A stretch of 64,000 nucleotides of DNA. Source: Paenibacillus sp. CF384. GTDB taxonomy: Bacteria; Bacillota; Bacilli; Paenibacillales; Paenibacillaceae. This document shows, one piece after another, positions 18,405 through 25,691 of this stretch. The stretch covers positions 186,001 through 250,000 of the forward strand of contig NZ_FNNV01000010.1 of the NCBI RefSeq assembly GCF_900106745.1, given 5' to 3'. The stretch's first letter is position 1. Each line of letters opens with the position of its first letter. The translations under genes and the position numbers were made by a program. The notes under the pieces were generated by a model. It saw nothing but the letters and a program-made list of their open reading frames with translations. It did not search any database and was not told where the DNA came from.

Positions 18405-19679
18405 TTACACAAGTCCTTCTCCTGCCAACGCTTCCTTGCGGCCTTTGTCAAAATTCACAAAATACAGCAGGACAATACCAATGATGAAGAACGCCAGCAG
18501 CGCAAGGATGCCCAGTCGGCTGGACCCTGTGATCGTGCCGACAACGGAGAATACAGCCGGTCCGGCTACCGCGGCGAATTTGCTCGACAAGCTCAGGAAG
18601 CCGAAGAATTCAGCCGTTCGCGTTGGCGGCACCAAAGTGGCATATAGCGATCTTGCCGTAGCTTGGCTCCCCCCTTGCACGAACCCGACCATAACAGCCA
18701 GCGCATAGAAATGAAGGGCGCTCGTCATGAAGTATCCAAGCATAACAATCAGCACATAGACAAGCAGCGAGCAATAAAGCGAGTATTTCATCCCGATACG
18801 CGAGGCGAATCGAATGAAGAGAAGCGTACACGGATAGCCCACAAACTGCGTAATCAGAAGCGCGGCTATCAAATCCGACGTTTCAATTCCGATGCCGCTG
18901 CCATAAATCGTCGCCATGACGATAACCGTACTAATGCCATCGTTAAAGAACCAGAAAGAAGCCATGTACTTAAGCAGCTCAGGGTAATGCTTCAGCGTCT
19001 TCATCGTATTGGTGATGCGCTGCAACCCGCGACTCATCATATCCCCGAAACCGGCAGAGGTCCCTTTCGCCGTTTCCTTTACATTGCGCATTATTGGAAT
19101 AGAGAACAAGATCCACCAAACCCCGACCGTAACAAAGACAGTCTGCGTTGCCACTGTTTTATTAGGAAAGCCAACTAGCGACCATTTCTCGATCATGATT
19201 AAATTGACCAGCAGCAGCAAGCCGCCGCCTAAATAGCCCATCGCATACCCTTTATTACTCACGGAATTAAGTGTCTCCGGTGTCGAGACCTCCGTAATCA
19301 ATCCATCATAGAATGTATTGGACGCGGCATAGCCGATCGTACCGATGACAACCAATATAGAAGCAAGCAGCCAATCATTGGTCCCAACCATCGCCATACA
19401 GACCGTCGCAATGGAACCGATGAACATGAACACCGATAAGAAACGTACCTTTGATCCAGAATAATCTGCAATCGCTCCCATAATCGGACACAGAATGGCT
19501 ACGAAAATCATCGCAATGGTTTGCGTGTACCCCCAGTAATTCTCGGCTGTATTGCCGCTCAAATCTGCGCCTGCTACTGTTTTGTAGTAAATCGGCATGA
19601 CCGCGGCCATAATGGTTGTGACAAAAGCAGAATTGGCCCAATCATACATCATCCAGCTGCGTACTGCCTTCGGATTCAT
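18405..19679 (-). CDS. UMF1/Atg22-like MFS transporter
   Basis: 424 residues; start at MNPKAVRSWMMYDWANSAF after GGAGCGAAAAGG. About 12 hydrophobic helices in two six-helix halves. The N-terminal SWMMYDWANSAFVTTIM is the hallmark of the UMF1 family, which also includes the fungal vacuolar amino-acid effluxer Atg22; GAIADYSGSKVRFL is the MFS loop 2-3 motif. Substrate unknown. Single gene divergent from the LysR regulator at 19866, which could control it. Confidence 0.83.
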   Translation of the reverse strand: MNPKAVRSWMMYDWANSAFVTTIMAAVMPIYYKTVAGADLSGNTAENYWGYTQTIAMIFVAILCPIMGAIADYSGSKVRFLSVFMFIGSIATVCMAMVGTNDWLLASILVVIGTIGYAASNTFYDGLITEVSTPETLNSVSNKGYAMGYLGGGLLLLVNLIMIEKWSLVGFPNKTVATQTVFVTVGVWWILFSIPIMRNVKETAKGTSAGFGDMMSRGLQRITNTMKTLKHYPELLKYMASFWFFNDGISTVIVMATIYGSGIGIETSDLIAALLITQFVGYPCTLLFIRFASRIGMKYSLYCSLLVYVLIVMLGYFMTSALHFYALAVMVGFVQGGSQATARSLYATLVPPTRTAEFFGFLSLSSKFAAVAGPAVFSVVGTITGSSRLGILALLAFFIIGIVLLYFVNFDKGRKEALAGEGLV

Positions 19680-19865
19680 CCTTTTCGCTCCTTTATGGCG
19701 CATGAATTGTCACCTTAAACCAACATTCGACAGCATCCTGATTGAATCCTGCTCCAACTCCAGGCGGCCCATTAGCTGTTTGGTACCTTTTGCCGTCGAG
19801 CTGATTTTACATTATAATGATATATAGCTGTGATAAAAATCTTTAATCGCTAAAGGAGGGATTCC

Positions 19866-20768
19866 GTGAATATTAACCAACTCGAAACGTTGCTAACCAT
19901 CTCACGCACCATGAGCTTTCGTAAAGCAGGAGAGCTGCTTAATCTAACGCAGCCGGCCGTTTCTGCCCAAGTCAAGAGCTTAGAGGATGAGTTTAAGACG
20001 GTTCTAATTGATCGGAATCAACCCGTCACATTAACGGACCGCGGACAAGTGTTTCTTGATCACGCCGAGCGCATATTAGCCATCGTAGAAGAATTGAAGC
20101 AGAAGCTCTCTGACCTAAGCCAAACTCCGCAGGGTCATATCGTGCTGGGAACGACCTCTTCGATCGCGATTCAAATTTTGCCACGGGTGCTGTCGTATTT
20201 TCAAAACCAATTTCCGCTTATCAAAACAACGATTCACTCCATGCCTTCTTCCGGCGTTATGGCCAGTGTTGAGAATGGTACCGTAGATATCGGCATCACT
20301 TATTTGTCGGAACGCAATCCGAATGTGGAAACATCCATCCTGTATTACGACACCTACGAACTCGTCGTTGCGCCCGAGCATCCCATGAGCCATTTGAAGC
20401 ATACTACCGTAGAATCGCTTAAGGACATTCCCATGATTATGCTCTCGCCTGACACATTAGGACGACGTTTTCTGGATCAAATCTTCCGCAAATATAATTT
20501 GCACCCGAACATCGTCATGGAGCTTTCGAGCAGCGAGGAAGTGAAGCGGATGGTCGAGATCAATTTAGGCGCAGCGGTAGTGTCTAAGCTCTCCATAGCC
20601 AAAGAAGTTCAGCTCGGTACGCTCAAGCGGATTAAAGTCAATGAGCTCGATATGAGCCATCCTGTGGGGTTGGTTTATAAGTCGGGACGGTACATCAACT
20701 CAGCGATGCAGCAGTTTCTGAGCGATTTGAAGGGTATGCCCGAAGATCATTTCATAAGCAGCGAGTAG
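19866..20768 (+). CDS. LysR-family transcriptional regulator
   Basis: 300 residues from a GTG after AAAGGAGGGATTCC. N-terminal winged helix-turn-helix (NINQLETLLTISRTMSFRKA, then LNLTQPAVSAQVKSLEDE) and a periplasmic-binding-like effector domain from about residue 90 (GHIVLGTTSSIAIQILPRVL). Effector unknown. Divergent from the UMF1 transporter and 13 bases before the HisJ-like phosphatase, both possible targets. The pattern resembles CysL/CbbR-like members, but this cannot be assigned from sequence reading. Confidence 0.9.
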   Translation: MNINQLETLLTISRTMSFRKAGELLNLTQPAVSAQVKSLEDEFKTVLIDRNQPVTLTDRGQVFLDHAERILAIVEELKQKLSDLSQTPQGHIVLGTTSSIAIQILPRVLSYFQNQFPLIKTTIHSMPSSGVMASVENGTVDIGITYLSERNPNVETSILYYDTYELVVAPEHPMSHLKHTTVESLKDIPMIMLSPDTLGRRFLDQIFRKYNLHPNIVMELSSSEEVKRMVEINLGAAVVSKLSIAKEVQLGTLKRIKVNELDMSHPVGLVYKSGRYINSAMQQFLSDLKGMPEDHFISSE

Positions 20769-20781
20769 GAGGAGATTCAGC

Positions 20782-21591
20782 TTGAAATTTGATTTACATA
20801 CGCACCACTTCCGGTGCGGGCATGCAGACGGTAATATCGAGGATTATATTCAGGCCGGAATCAAGGCAGGACTGAGCGTCATCGGAATTTCAGATCATTC
20901 CCCTTACTTTGCAAGCGAACAGGAACAACCGAATCCGGGCATTGCAATGGGAAAAAGCGAATTTGCTCGTTATGTAGAGGAAGTGCTGCGGCTCAAAGCC
21001 AAGTACGAAGGCACGATCGACGTCATGCTCGGTGTGGAGTCCGATTTCTTCCCTCAGCACGCTCAAGTTTATCGCGATGTCTATGCCGGTTATCCTTTTG
21101 ATTATATTATCGGTTCCGTCCATCAGTCGCGCGGTGTCAGCATCTTCAATCGCAATCGGTGGAAGAACCTCTCTGAAGCACAGCACATCGATGAGAAACG
21201 CCATTATTATGAGCTTATCGGCCAATCCGCCCGCAGCGGCATGTTCCAAATTCTCGGTCATATCGATGCGATGAAAGGCTATTACCCTGCTTTCTCCGCC
21301 ATTGACGCTGATGCAGCGATTGATGATTGCCTGAAAGTCATTGGGGAGAGCAGCGTCTCCATCGAAATCAACACCTCCGGCAGTACCAAAGATGCCGGCG
21401 GCTGGTATCCATCTGATGCGATATTAGAGCGTGCCTTGCACTTCGGTGTGACGGTATCGTTCGGGTCCGATGCTCATAAACCGAGCCGAGTCGGCGAAGA
21501 TTGGGAGCTTGTTGCGAAGCGTCTGAAAGAAATCGGGTTTACGGAATGGTTCTATTACAAGAACAAGAAGCCTGTACGTGTAGCCCTGTAG
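20782..21591 (+). CDS. hisJ: PHP-domain histidinol-phosphatase (HisJ-like)
   Basis: 269 residues, PHP fold. Metal-binding motifs are in place: DLHTHHFRCGHADG (residues 4-17), SDHSPY (about 38), the Glu in LGVESDFF (about 91), SVHQSRG (about 115), the GHIDAMKGY His, and SFGSDAHKP (about 236). HisJ removes phosphate from L-histidinol phosphate in histidine synthesis. No other his gene is adjacent, so a broader phosphoesterase role is possible. AGGAGG precedes the TTG/ATG region; start ATG at the first codon. Confidence 0.8.
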   Translation: MKFDLHTHHFRCGHADGNIEDYIQAGIKAGLSVIGISDHSPYFASEQEQPNPGIAMGKSEFARYVEEVLRLKAKYEGTIDVMLGVESDFFPQHAQVYRDVYAGYPFDYIIGSVHQSRGVSIFNRNRWKNLSEAQHIDEKRHYYELIGQSARSGMFQILGHIDAMKGYYPAFSAIDADAAIDDCLKVIGESSVSIEINTSGSTKDAGGWYPSDAILERALHFGVTVSFGSDAHKPSRVGEDWELVAKRLKEIGFTEWFYYKNKKPVRVAL

Positions 21592-21743
21592 ATAAAAAAG
21601 TGGACCTGCACGCGGCAGGTCCGAAGTCATATATAATCAAAAGGGGGTCTTGGTTATTATAATACCCCTCCAATATGAAGGAACGATAACAGAACCATTT
21701 CATTTGTGTAACATTTAATATTATTAGATTGGTGGAAAGTTAC

Positions 21744-22658
21744 ATGTGGTTTGCAGCAGCCGTAGGCAGTGCGGTACTGTTCGGTTTGGCTGGCTGGTGG
21801 ATGAAGGTGTCCCAGATGCAGAGCGGTTCCTCCGCTTACCTGCTTCTGGGTCTTTATATTTCCGGGACCTGCGGATTTGGCATTCACGCCGCTGTGGAGC
21901 ATACGCTGCTGCCATCGCTCGCCGATCCGCGCGTTTGGTTCGCAGGCTTGCTCATCGGTGCGGGCTCCGCCCTCGGGAATGCGCTCTTCATGAAAGCATT
22001 GGAGTGGGGACCAGCCAGCCTGACATCACCGCTTACGAATATGAATATCATTCTGGTCATTGCGCTTGGCACCTTCGGCTACAATGAACAACTTTCGAAC
22101 ACTGAGCTTGGCGGCGTTCTGCTGCTTCTGCTCGCCGTCGTGCTTGTCTCCATGCGGGGCAAAGAAGAAGCCTTCCGCATAGCACCGCGATGGTACTTCT
22201 ACGTAGGCATCAGCATTCTGCTCTTCGCGATTCGTAATGGAGGTCTTAAAGTCACAGGAGACCTGGAACTAAGCAGCGCTCCGGTCTTATTCGTGGCATA
22301 CAGTTTATCGATTGTTTGGTTCGCCTTAGTTGCGCGTCAAGAGCGTTCCCGCAGGACTTCGCTCGGCAGCTTTCGTGCAGGTGCGGAAGAAGGTTCAAGA
22401 CTCATGCAGAAGTCGCTTCGCTCCGCATCGATTGGGATGAAGTGGGGGCTTGTTGCCGGGCTGTTCTCCTACGGCGGTCTGCAGCTCTACGCAATTGCAC
22501 TTGAAACGGGGCGAGCCAACATAGCCGGTCCCATATTTGCCGCCAACAGCTTGGTAGTGGCCGCAGGCTCGATCATTCTCTATCGCGAGCGATTGAATAC
22601 TTATCAATGGATCGCTTTCGCACTGACCATTGCAGGACTTGTCCTCATACGACTATAA
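21744..22658 (+). CDS. DMT-superfamily (EamA-like) transporter
   Basis: 304 residues from ATG 21744, eight bases after GGTGG; a TTG five codons earlier is an alternative. About ten hydrophobic helices in two EamA repeats, a short hydrophilic linker between them (RQERSRRTSLGSFRAGAEEGSRL, about residues 190-212). Motifs: FMKALEWGPASLTSPLTNMNII in repeat 1, ALETGRANIAGPIFAANSLVV in repeat 2. Substrate unknown. Convergent with the next gene. Confidence 0.82.
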   Translation: MWFAAAVGSAVLFGLAGWWMKVSQMQSGSSAYLLLGLYISGTCGFGIHAAVEHTLLPSLADPRVWFAGLLIGAGSALGNALFMKALEWGPASLTSPLTNMNIILVIALGTFGYNEQLSNTELGGVLLLLLAVVLVSMRGKEEAFRIAPRWYFYVGISILLFAIRNGGLKVTGDLELSSAPVLFVAYSLSIVWFALVARQERSRRTSLGSFRAGAEEGSRLMQKSLRSASIGMKWGLVAGLFSYGGLQLYAIALETGRANIAGPIFAANSLVVAAGSIILYRERLNTYQWIAFALTIAGLVLIRL

Positions 22659-22668
22659 ACCAATACCT

Positions 22669-23508
22669 TCATTGGGAGTTTCGTCTCAAGAATACTTTGC
22701 GCAGCGTTGTTTCGACGTTACTCAGGTTCCGGCGTACGTATCGGCGGAACCGTCCTGCTGCGGACAGCTTCATCACCGAGCCCCATCCATCGTAACGCCC
22801 TCCACTGCCTGCCAGCAGGGAATGAAGCTCGCGTACGCGTTCATTCACCGTATCAAGCCGAACGTCCTCGAAACGGCTAATCACTAGCGGATACGGGTAG
22901 CCCTGCTCGGGGTTCCCCTCCTTCTCCTTCTCGATGACATATCCTAATCCCTTGAGCATCGACTCAATTTCGCGTCTGTCGTCGTCCTCCCGAAACAACA
23001 GCCAGTGATAGACATTTCTAGGCTCGCCGATATTATCCCCTTTGTGAATCAGCGCATAAATCATCTGTGCATTATGCACAAACAGCTCCTCAAGCGCATC
23101 CGGCAGCATAAAGCTGTAAAATTCCCACTGTGGATCTGGTTTGCGATAGACCTGTGCTCGGAAAGTCCAATTCTCATCTAGCCAAGCATGAATCTCGGGG
23201 AGATCAGGCGTCTCCCCTTTCGTATAATAATAAAACTCAAGCCGAGTTGCTGCGTTGATGCGCCCAATATAGATGGCACCTACAGTACTTTTCAGCCAAT
23301 GTTCAAGTTTGGATTCCAACTGCTCCAATTGTTTGACAAAATCCCGATTCGAACGATTATGCGCACGAACCGGATATAAGTTAATCGTAATCGAGAGCAA
23401 GTCCGTGTACGGTGTGAACGGTGCGGAGGTACGATATCCGACATTAATCAACACACGCAGCTGCTCCGATTCCGTCCGGCGTTCATAAAATCCCCAGTTG
23501 TCCGACAT
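22669..23508 (-). CDS. DUF695 / RraB-domain protein
   Basis: 279 residues from the ATG after GAGGTG. No signal peptide or membrane segment. Residues 1-140 resemble DUF695 (DNWGFYERRTESEQLRVLIN and QWEFYSFMLPDALEELFV), and residues about 140-230 the RraB-like regulator domain (YHWLLFREDDDRREIESMLKGLG). In gamma-proteobacteria RraB inhibits RNase E; Firmicutes of this type use RNase Y/J, so a direct transfer of that role is not justified. The C-terminal 50 residues are Arg-rich. The domain assignments are from motif recall, moderate certainty. Confidence 0.65.
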   Translation of the reverse strand: MSDNWGFYERRTESEQLRVLINVGYRTSAPFTPYTDLLSITINLYPVRAHNRSNRDFVKQLEQLESKLEHWLKSTVGAIYIGRINAATRLEFYYYTKGETPDLPEIHAWLDENWTFRAQVYRKPDPQWEFYSFMLPDALEELFVHNAQMIYALIHKGDNIGEPRNVYHWLLFREDDDRREIESMLKGLGYVIEKEKEGNPEQGYPYPLVISRFEDVRLDTVNERVRELHSLLAGSGGRYDGWGSVMKLSAAGRFRRYVRRNLSNVETTLRKVFLRRNSQ

Positions 23509-23736
23509 CCGGCACCTCAATATCGTGGTATGATAACAATTCTATAGCTTCTTAGAATTATTTCGGTTATGCGTGCAAAGTTAATAAGGTTTTTGGGAAA
23601 ATTACCCATGTGTATCCAACTAACTTAAATATAGTATATAATGAATGAAAAGCTTTTGTCTTCTGTTGGCGAATAGCCCTCCCTTTTGAAAACGTCATGT
23701 GCTACAATAGAATCATTGAAAAAGTGGGGTGATAAC

Positions 23737-24045
23737 GTGGATTATTCCAAAATGTGCCCAAAGTATGAGTGCGCAACAGAGCTGCTCGGCAAAAAATGGA
23801 CTGGCATGATCGTTCGCGTTCTGCTCGGCGGGCCGAAGCGGTTTAAAGAAATGAAAGAGCAAATCCCGGAGATGAGCGATAAGATGCTGACCGACCGGAT
23901 GAAGGAGCTCGAACAATTCGAAATTATTAAACGTAACGTCTATCCGGAAATGCCGGTTCGAATTGAATATGAATTAACTGCTAAAGGGCGGGGATTAGAA
24001 CCCGTTATCCAATCGATTCAAGATTGGGGCGAGAATTGGTGTTAA
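23737..24045 (+). CDS. HxlR-family transcriptional regulator
   Basis: 102 residues from a GTG after GGGGTGATAAC. Typical HxlR winged helix: KMCPKYECATELLGKKW with the conserved early cysteine, then VLLGGPKRFKEMKEQIPEM, SDKMLTDRMKELEQFEIIKR and a wing ending RIEYELTAKGRGL. The conserved N-terminal Cys can sense thiol-reactive electrophiles in relatives (HypR, YodB). No divergent target gene is adjacent, so its regulon is unknown. Confidence 0.92.
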   Translation: MDYSKMCPKYECATELLGKKWTGMIVRVLLGGPKRFKEMKEQIPEMSDKMLTDRMKELEQFEIIKRNVYPEMPVRIEYELTAKGRGLEPVIQSIQDWGENWC

Positions 24046-24047
24046 AG

Positions 24048-24075
24048 GCTGCCGTGGACTACGGCAGCTTTTTTA
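24048..24075 (+). terminator. Terminator of the HxlR gene
   Basis: 8-bp perfect stem (GCTGCCGT/ACGGCAGC, loop GGACT) followed by six T, three bases past the stop. Confidence 0.9.
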
Positions 24076-24166
24076 CTTACGGGACAAAGCGCTATAATGT
24101 TGCACCTTTCGCCAAAATGTTGTTTGGATTGTAACAATTTAGTTTTGGGGAGTGCCCTGATTGTTC

Positions 24167-24349
24167 CAACGAACCGTACAGGTCTTATTTGCCCCAAGAT
24201 AGCTTTTGAAATATTCTAACGAACCGTGGAGGCGCTATTTGGAGGTGCGCAGGTGTTTGGGAGCCGATTTTCCCCAAATAAGCCCCCTACGGTTCGTTAG
24301 CTTTTCATATGACCTATATTCGGTAAATAACGCCCCTACGGTTCGTTAG
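24167..24349. repeat. Four copies of a 26-base repeat, two direct and two inverted
   Basis: The 13-mer AACGAACCGT plus a following AGGNNNTATTT-like part occurs at about 24168-24191 and 24219-24242 on the plus strand, and at 24275-24299 and 24323-24348 on the minus strand. The arrangement (two forward, two reverse) lets the block fold into one long imperfect hairpin centred near 24258. It looks like a palindromic intergenic element rather than protein-coding DNA. Confidence 0.85.
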
Positions 24350-24383
24350 ATTTTCGCGGTGATGTGATGGCTCTCGACAGACG

Positions 24384-24418
24384 AAAGGCGTATCCAATGG
24401 ATAATTGGATACGCCTTT
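24384..24418. terminator. Strong hairpin inside the repeat island
   Basis: 14-bp perfect stem (AAAGGCGTATCCAA/TTGGATACGCCTTT, loop of seven), flanked by A and T on both sides, so it could terminate either strand. Separates the four-copy repeat from the tandem array. Confidence 0.75.
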
Positions 24419-24431
24419 TCTGCGCTTCGGT

Positions 24432-24648
24432 TTTCACGCGACTCTGGAGCGGCTGTCTTGGGTTTCACGCGACTCTGGAGCGCTGGTCTTGGGTTTCACG
24501 CGACACTGGAGCGCTGGTCTTGGGTTTCACGCGACTCTGGAGCGCTGGTCTTGGGTTTCACGCGACTCTGGAGCGCTGGTCTTGGGTTTCACGCGACTCT
24601 GGAGCGGTGTTCTTCGGTTTCACGCGACTCTGGAGCGGCGGTGGGAAC
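24432..24648. repeat. Tandem array: seven copies of a 31-base unit
   Basis: Unit starts at 24432, 24463, 24494, 24525, 24556, 24587 and 24618; each begins TTTCACGCGACTCTGGAGCG. Units 2, 4 and 5 are identical and unit 3 differs from them by one base; units 1, 6 and 7 diverge in the last ten bases. Because 31 is not a multiple of three and the unit has no stop in any frame, all three frames stay open and read the same peptide in rotation. There are no spacers, so it is not CRISPR. Confidence 0.95.
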
Positions 24649-24765
24649 GAGCGCCGCAGGCGGTACGATTGGGAGCGACTTTGGTGCGAAGCACCACGGG
24701 AGCGCTGAATCGTACCGCCTGCATGCAGTGTCCCTCGCTTGAGAGAGAGCGCCTAGCTCGTTCCC
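24643..24765. repeat. Hairpin element A with shared core
   Basis: Outer arms GGGAACGAGC/GCTCGTTCCC (24643-24652, 24756-24765), then a perfect 14-bp inner stem (24657-24670 with 24708-24721), enclosing a 33-base core that contains GGTGCGAAGCACC. The core recurs in element B inside different arms. A side hairpin lies in the right arm (24731-24750). Confidence 0.9.
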
Positions 24766-24775
24766 CCCTGCACAG

Positions 24776-24910
24776 CAGGGATAACTCGGCGACTTTGGTG
24801 CGGAAACGCAGCAACAGCTATTCCGAATTTGAGCGACTTTGGTACGAAGTACCACGGGAGCGCAAATCGGAATAGCTGTGCGAAGTGCTCCCACCACGGG
24901 AGCCTTATTA
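24776..24910. repeat. Hairpin element B, apparently nested in a third copy of the core
   Basis: A 16-bp stem with one bulge (24814-24830 with 24864-24879) encloses the same core (24831-24862), here with GGTACGAAGTACC. Outside the stem, the left flank carries GGCGACTTTGGTGCG and the right flank CGAAGTGC ... CCACGGGAGC, which together look like a core interrupted by element B. It ends three bases before the sdhB stop codon on the other strand. Confidence 0.85.
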
Positions 24911-24912
24911 TC

Positions 24913-25677
24913 CTACATACCCAGCCACTTTTTGAACAAGTGTTTAGTCGTATCCTTGTTAATCGCCGCAATCGAAGTCGTCAGCGGAATGCCTTTCGGA
25001 CACGAGCGCACGCAGTTCTGCGAGTTACCGCAGCCTTCGATACCGCCGTCTTCCATCAGCGTTTCCAGACGTTCTTCTTGGTTCATCTCGCCCGTAGGGT
25101 GAGCGTTGAACAATCGAACTTGCGAAATTGCCGCAGGTCCGATGAAGCTGTTGCGATCGTTGACGTTCGGGCAAGACTCCAAGCAGACCCCGCAGGTCAT
25201 GCATTTGGACAATTCATACGCCCATTGACGTTTCGTTTCCGCCATACGCGGTCCTGGACCAAGATCGTACGTGCCGTCGATCGGAATCCATGCTTTTACC
25301 CGCTTAAGCGCGTTGAACATCCGCTCACGGTTGATAACCAAGTCACGCACAACCGGGAATGTGCTCATCGGCTGCAGACGAATCGGCTGTTCCAGTTTAT
25401 CGATCAGCGCGCTGCAAGCTTGACGTGGCTTGCCGTTGATGACCATGGAGCATGCGCCGCATACTTCCTCCAAACAGTTGGATTCCCAACATACCGGAGC
25501 CGTTCCTTGACCGTCTTGTTTCTTAGGATTACGCTGGATTTCCATCAAGGCACCGATTACGTTCATGTTCGGGCGATAAGGAATTTCAAACTCTTCCGTG
25601 TACGAGCCAGAGTTCGGAGCGTCTTGACGCGTAATGACCAGCTTTACTGTTTTTGTTTTCACTGCCGTTTCCGCCAT
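24913..25677 (-). CDS. sdhB: Succinate dehydrogenase/fumarate reductase iron-sulfur subunit
   Basis: 254 residues. N-terminal plant-type [2Fe-2S] ferredoxin domain with cysteines in VCWESNCLEEVCGACSMVIN and PRQAC (about residues 63-88). A C-terminal domain binds [4Fe-4S] and [3Fe-4S] clusters (CMTCGVCLESCPN about 158, CGNSQNCVRSCPKGIPL about 213). It carries electrons from SdhA flavin to the membrane quinone site of SdhC (complex II). Last gene of sdhC-sdhA-sdhB, 14 bases after sdhA. The repeat island begins at its 3' end and may supply the terminator. Confidence 0.97.
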   Translation of the reverse strand: MAETAVKTKTVKLVITRQDAPNSGSYTEEFEIPYRPNMNVIGALMEIQRNPKKQDGQGTAPVCWESNCLEEVCGACSMVINGKPRQACSALIDKLEQPIRLQPMSTFPVVRDLVINRERMFNALKRVKAWIPIDGTYDLGPGPRMAETKRQWAYELSKCMTCGVCLESCPNVNDRNSFIGPAAISQVRLFNAHPTGEMNQEERLETLMEDGGIEGCGNSQNCVRSCPKGIPLTTSIAAINKDTTKHLFKKWLGM

Positions 25678-25691
25678 CGTTATTCTCCTTT

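Noticed and set aside
21602-21622. Terminator of the HisJ-like gene
   Set aside because: A perfect hairpin (GGACCTGC/GCAGGTCC) follows the stop, but the T run lies on the minus strand, where no gene reads into it; left unassigned.
24432-24648. Possible CRISPR array
   Set aside because: Units are directly adjacent without spacers, and no cas gene is near.
24364-24875. Three overlapping long open frames with GFHATLERWSWVSRDSG-like repeats
   Set aside because: They arise from a stop-free 31-base tandem repeat read in rotating frames; no ribosome site, and the same peptide appears in all frames.
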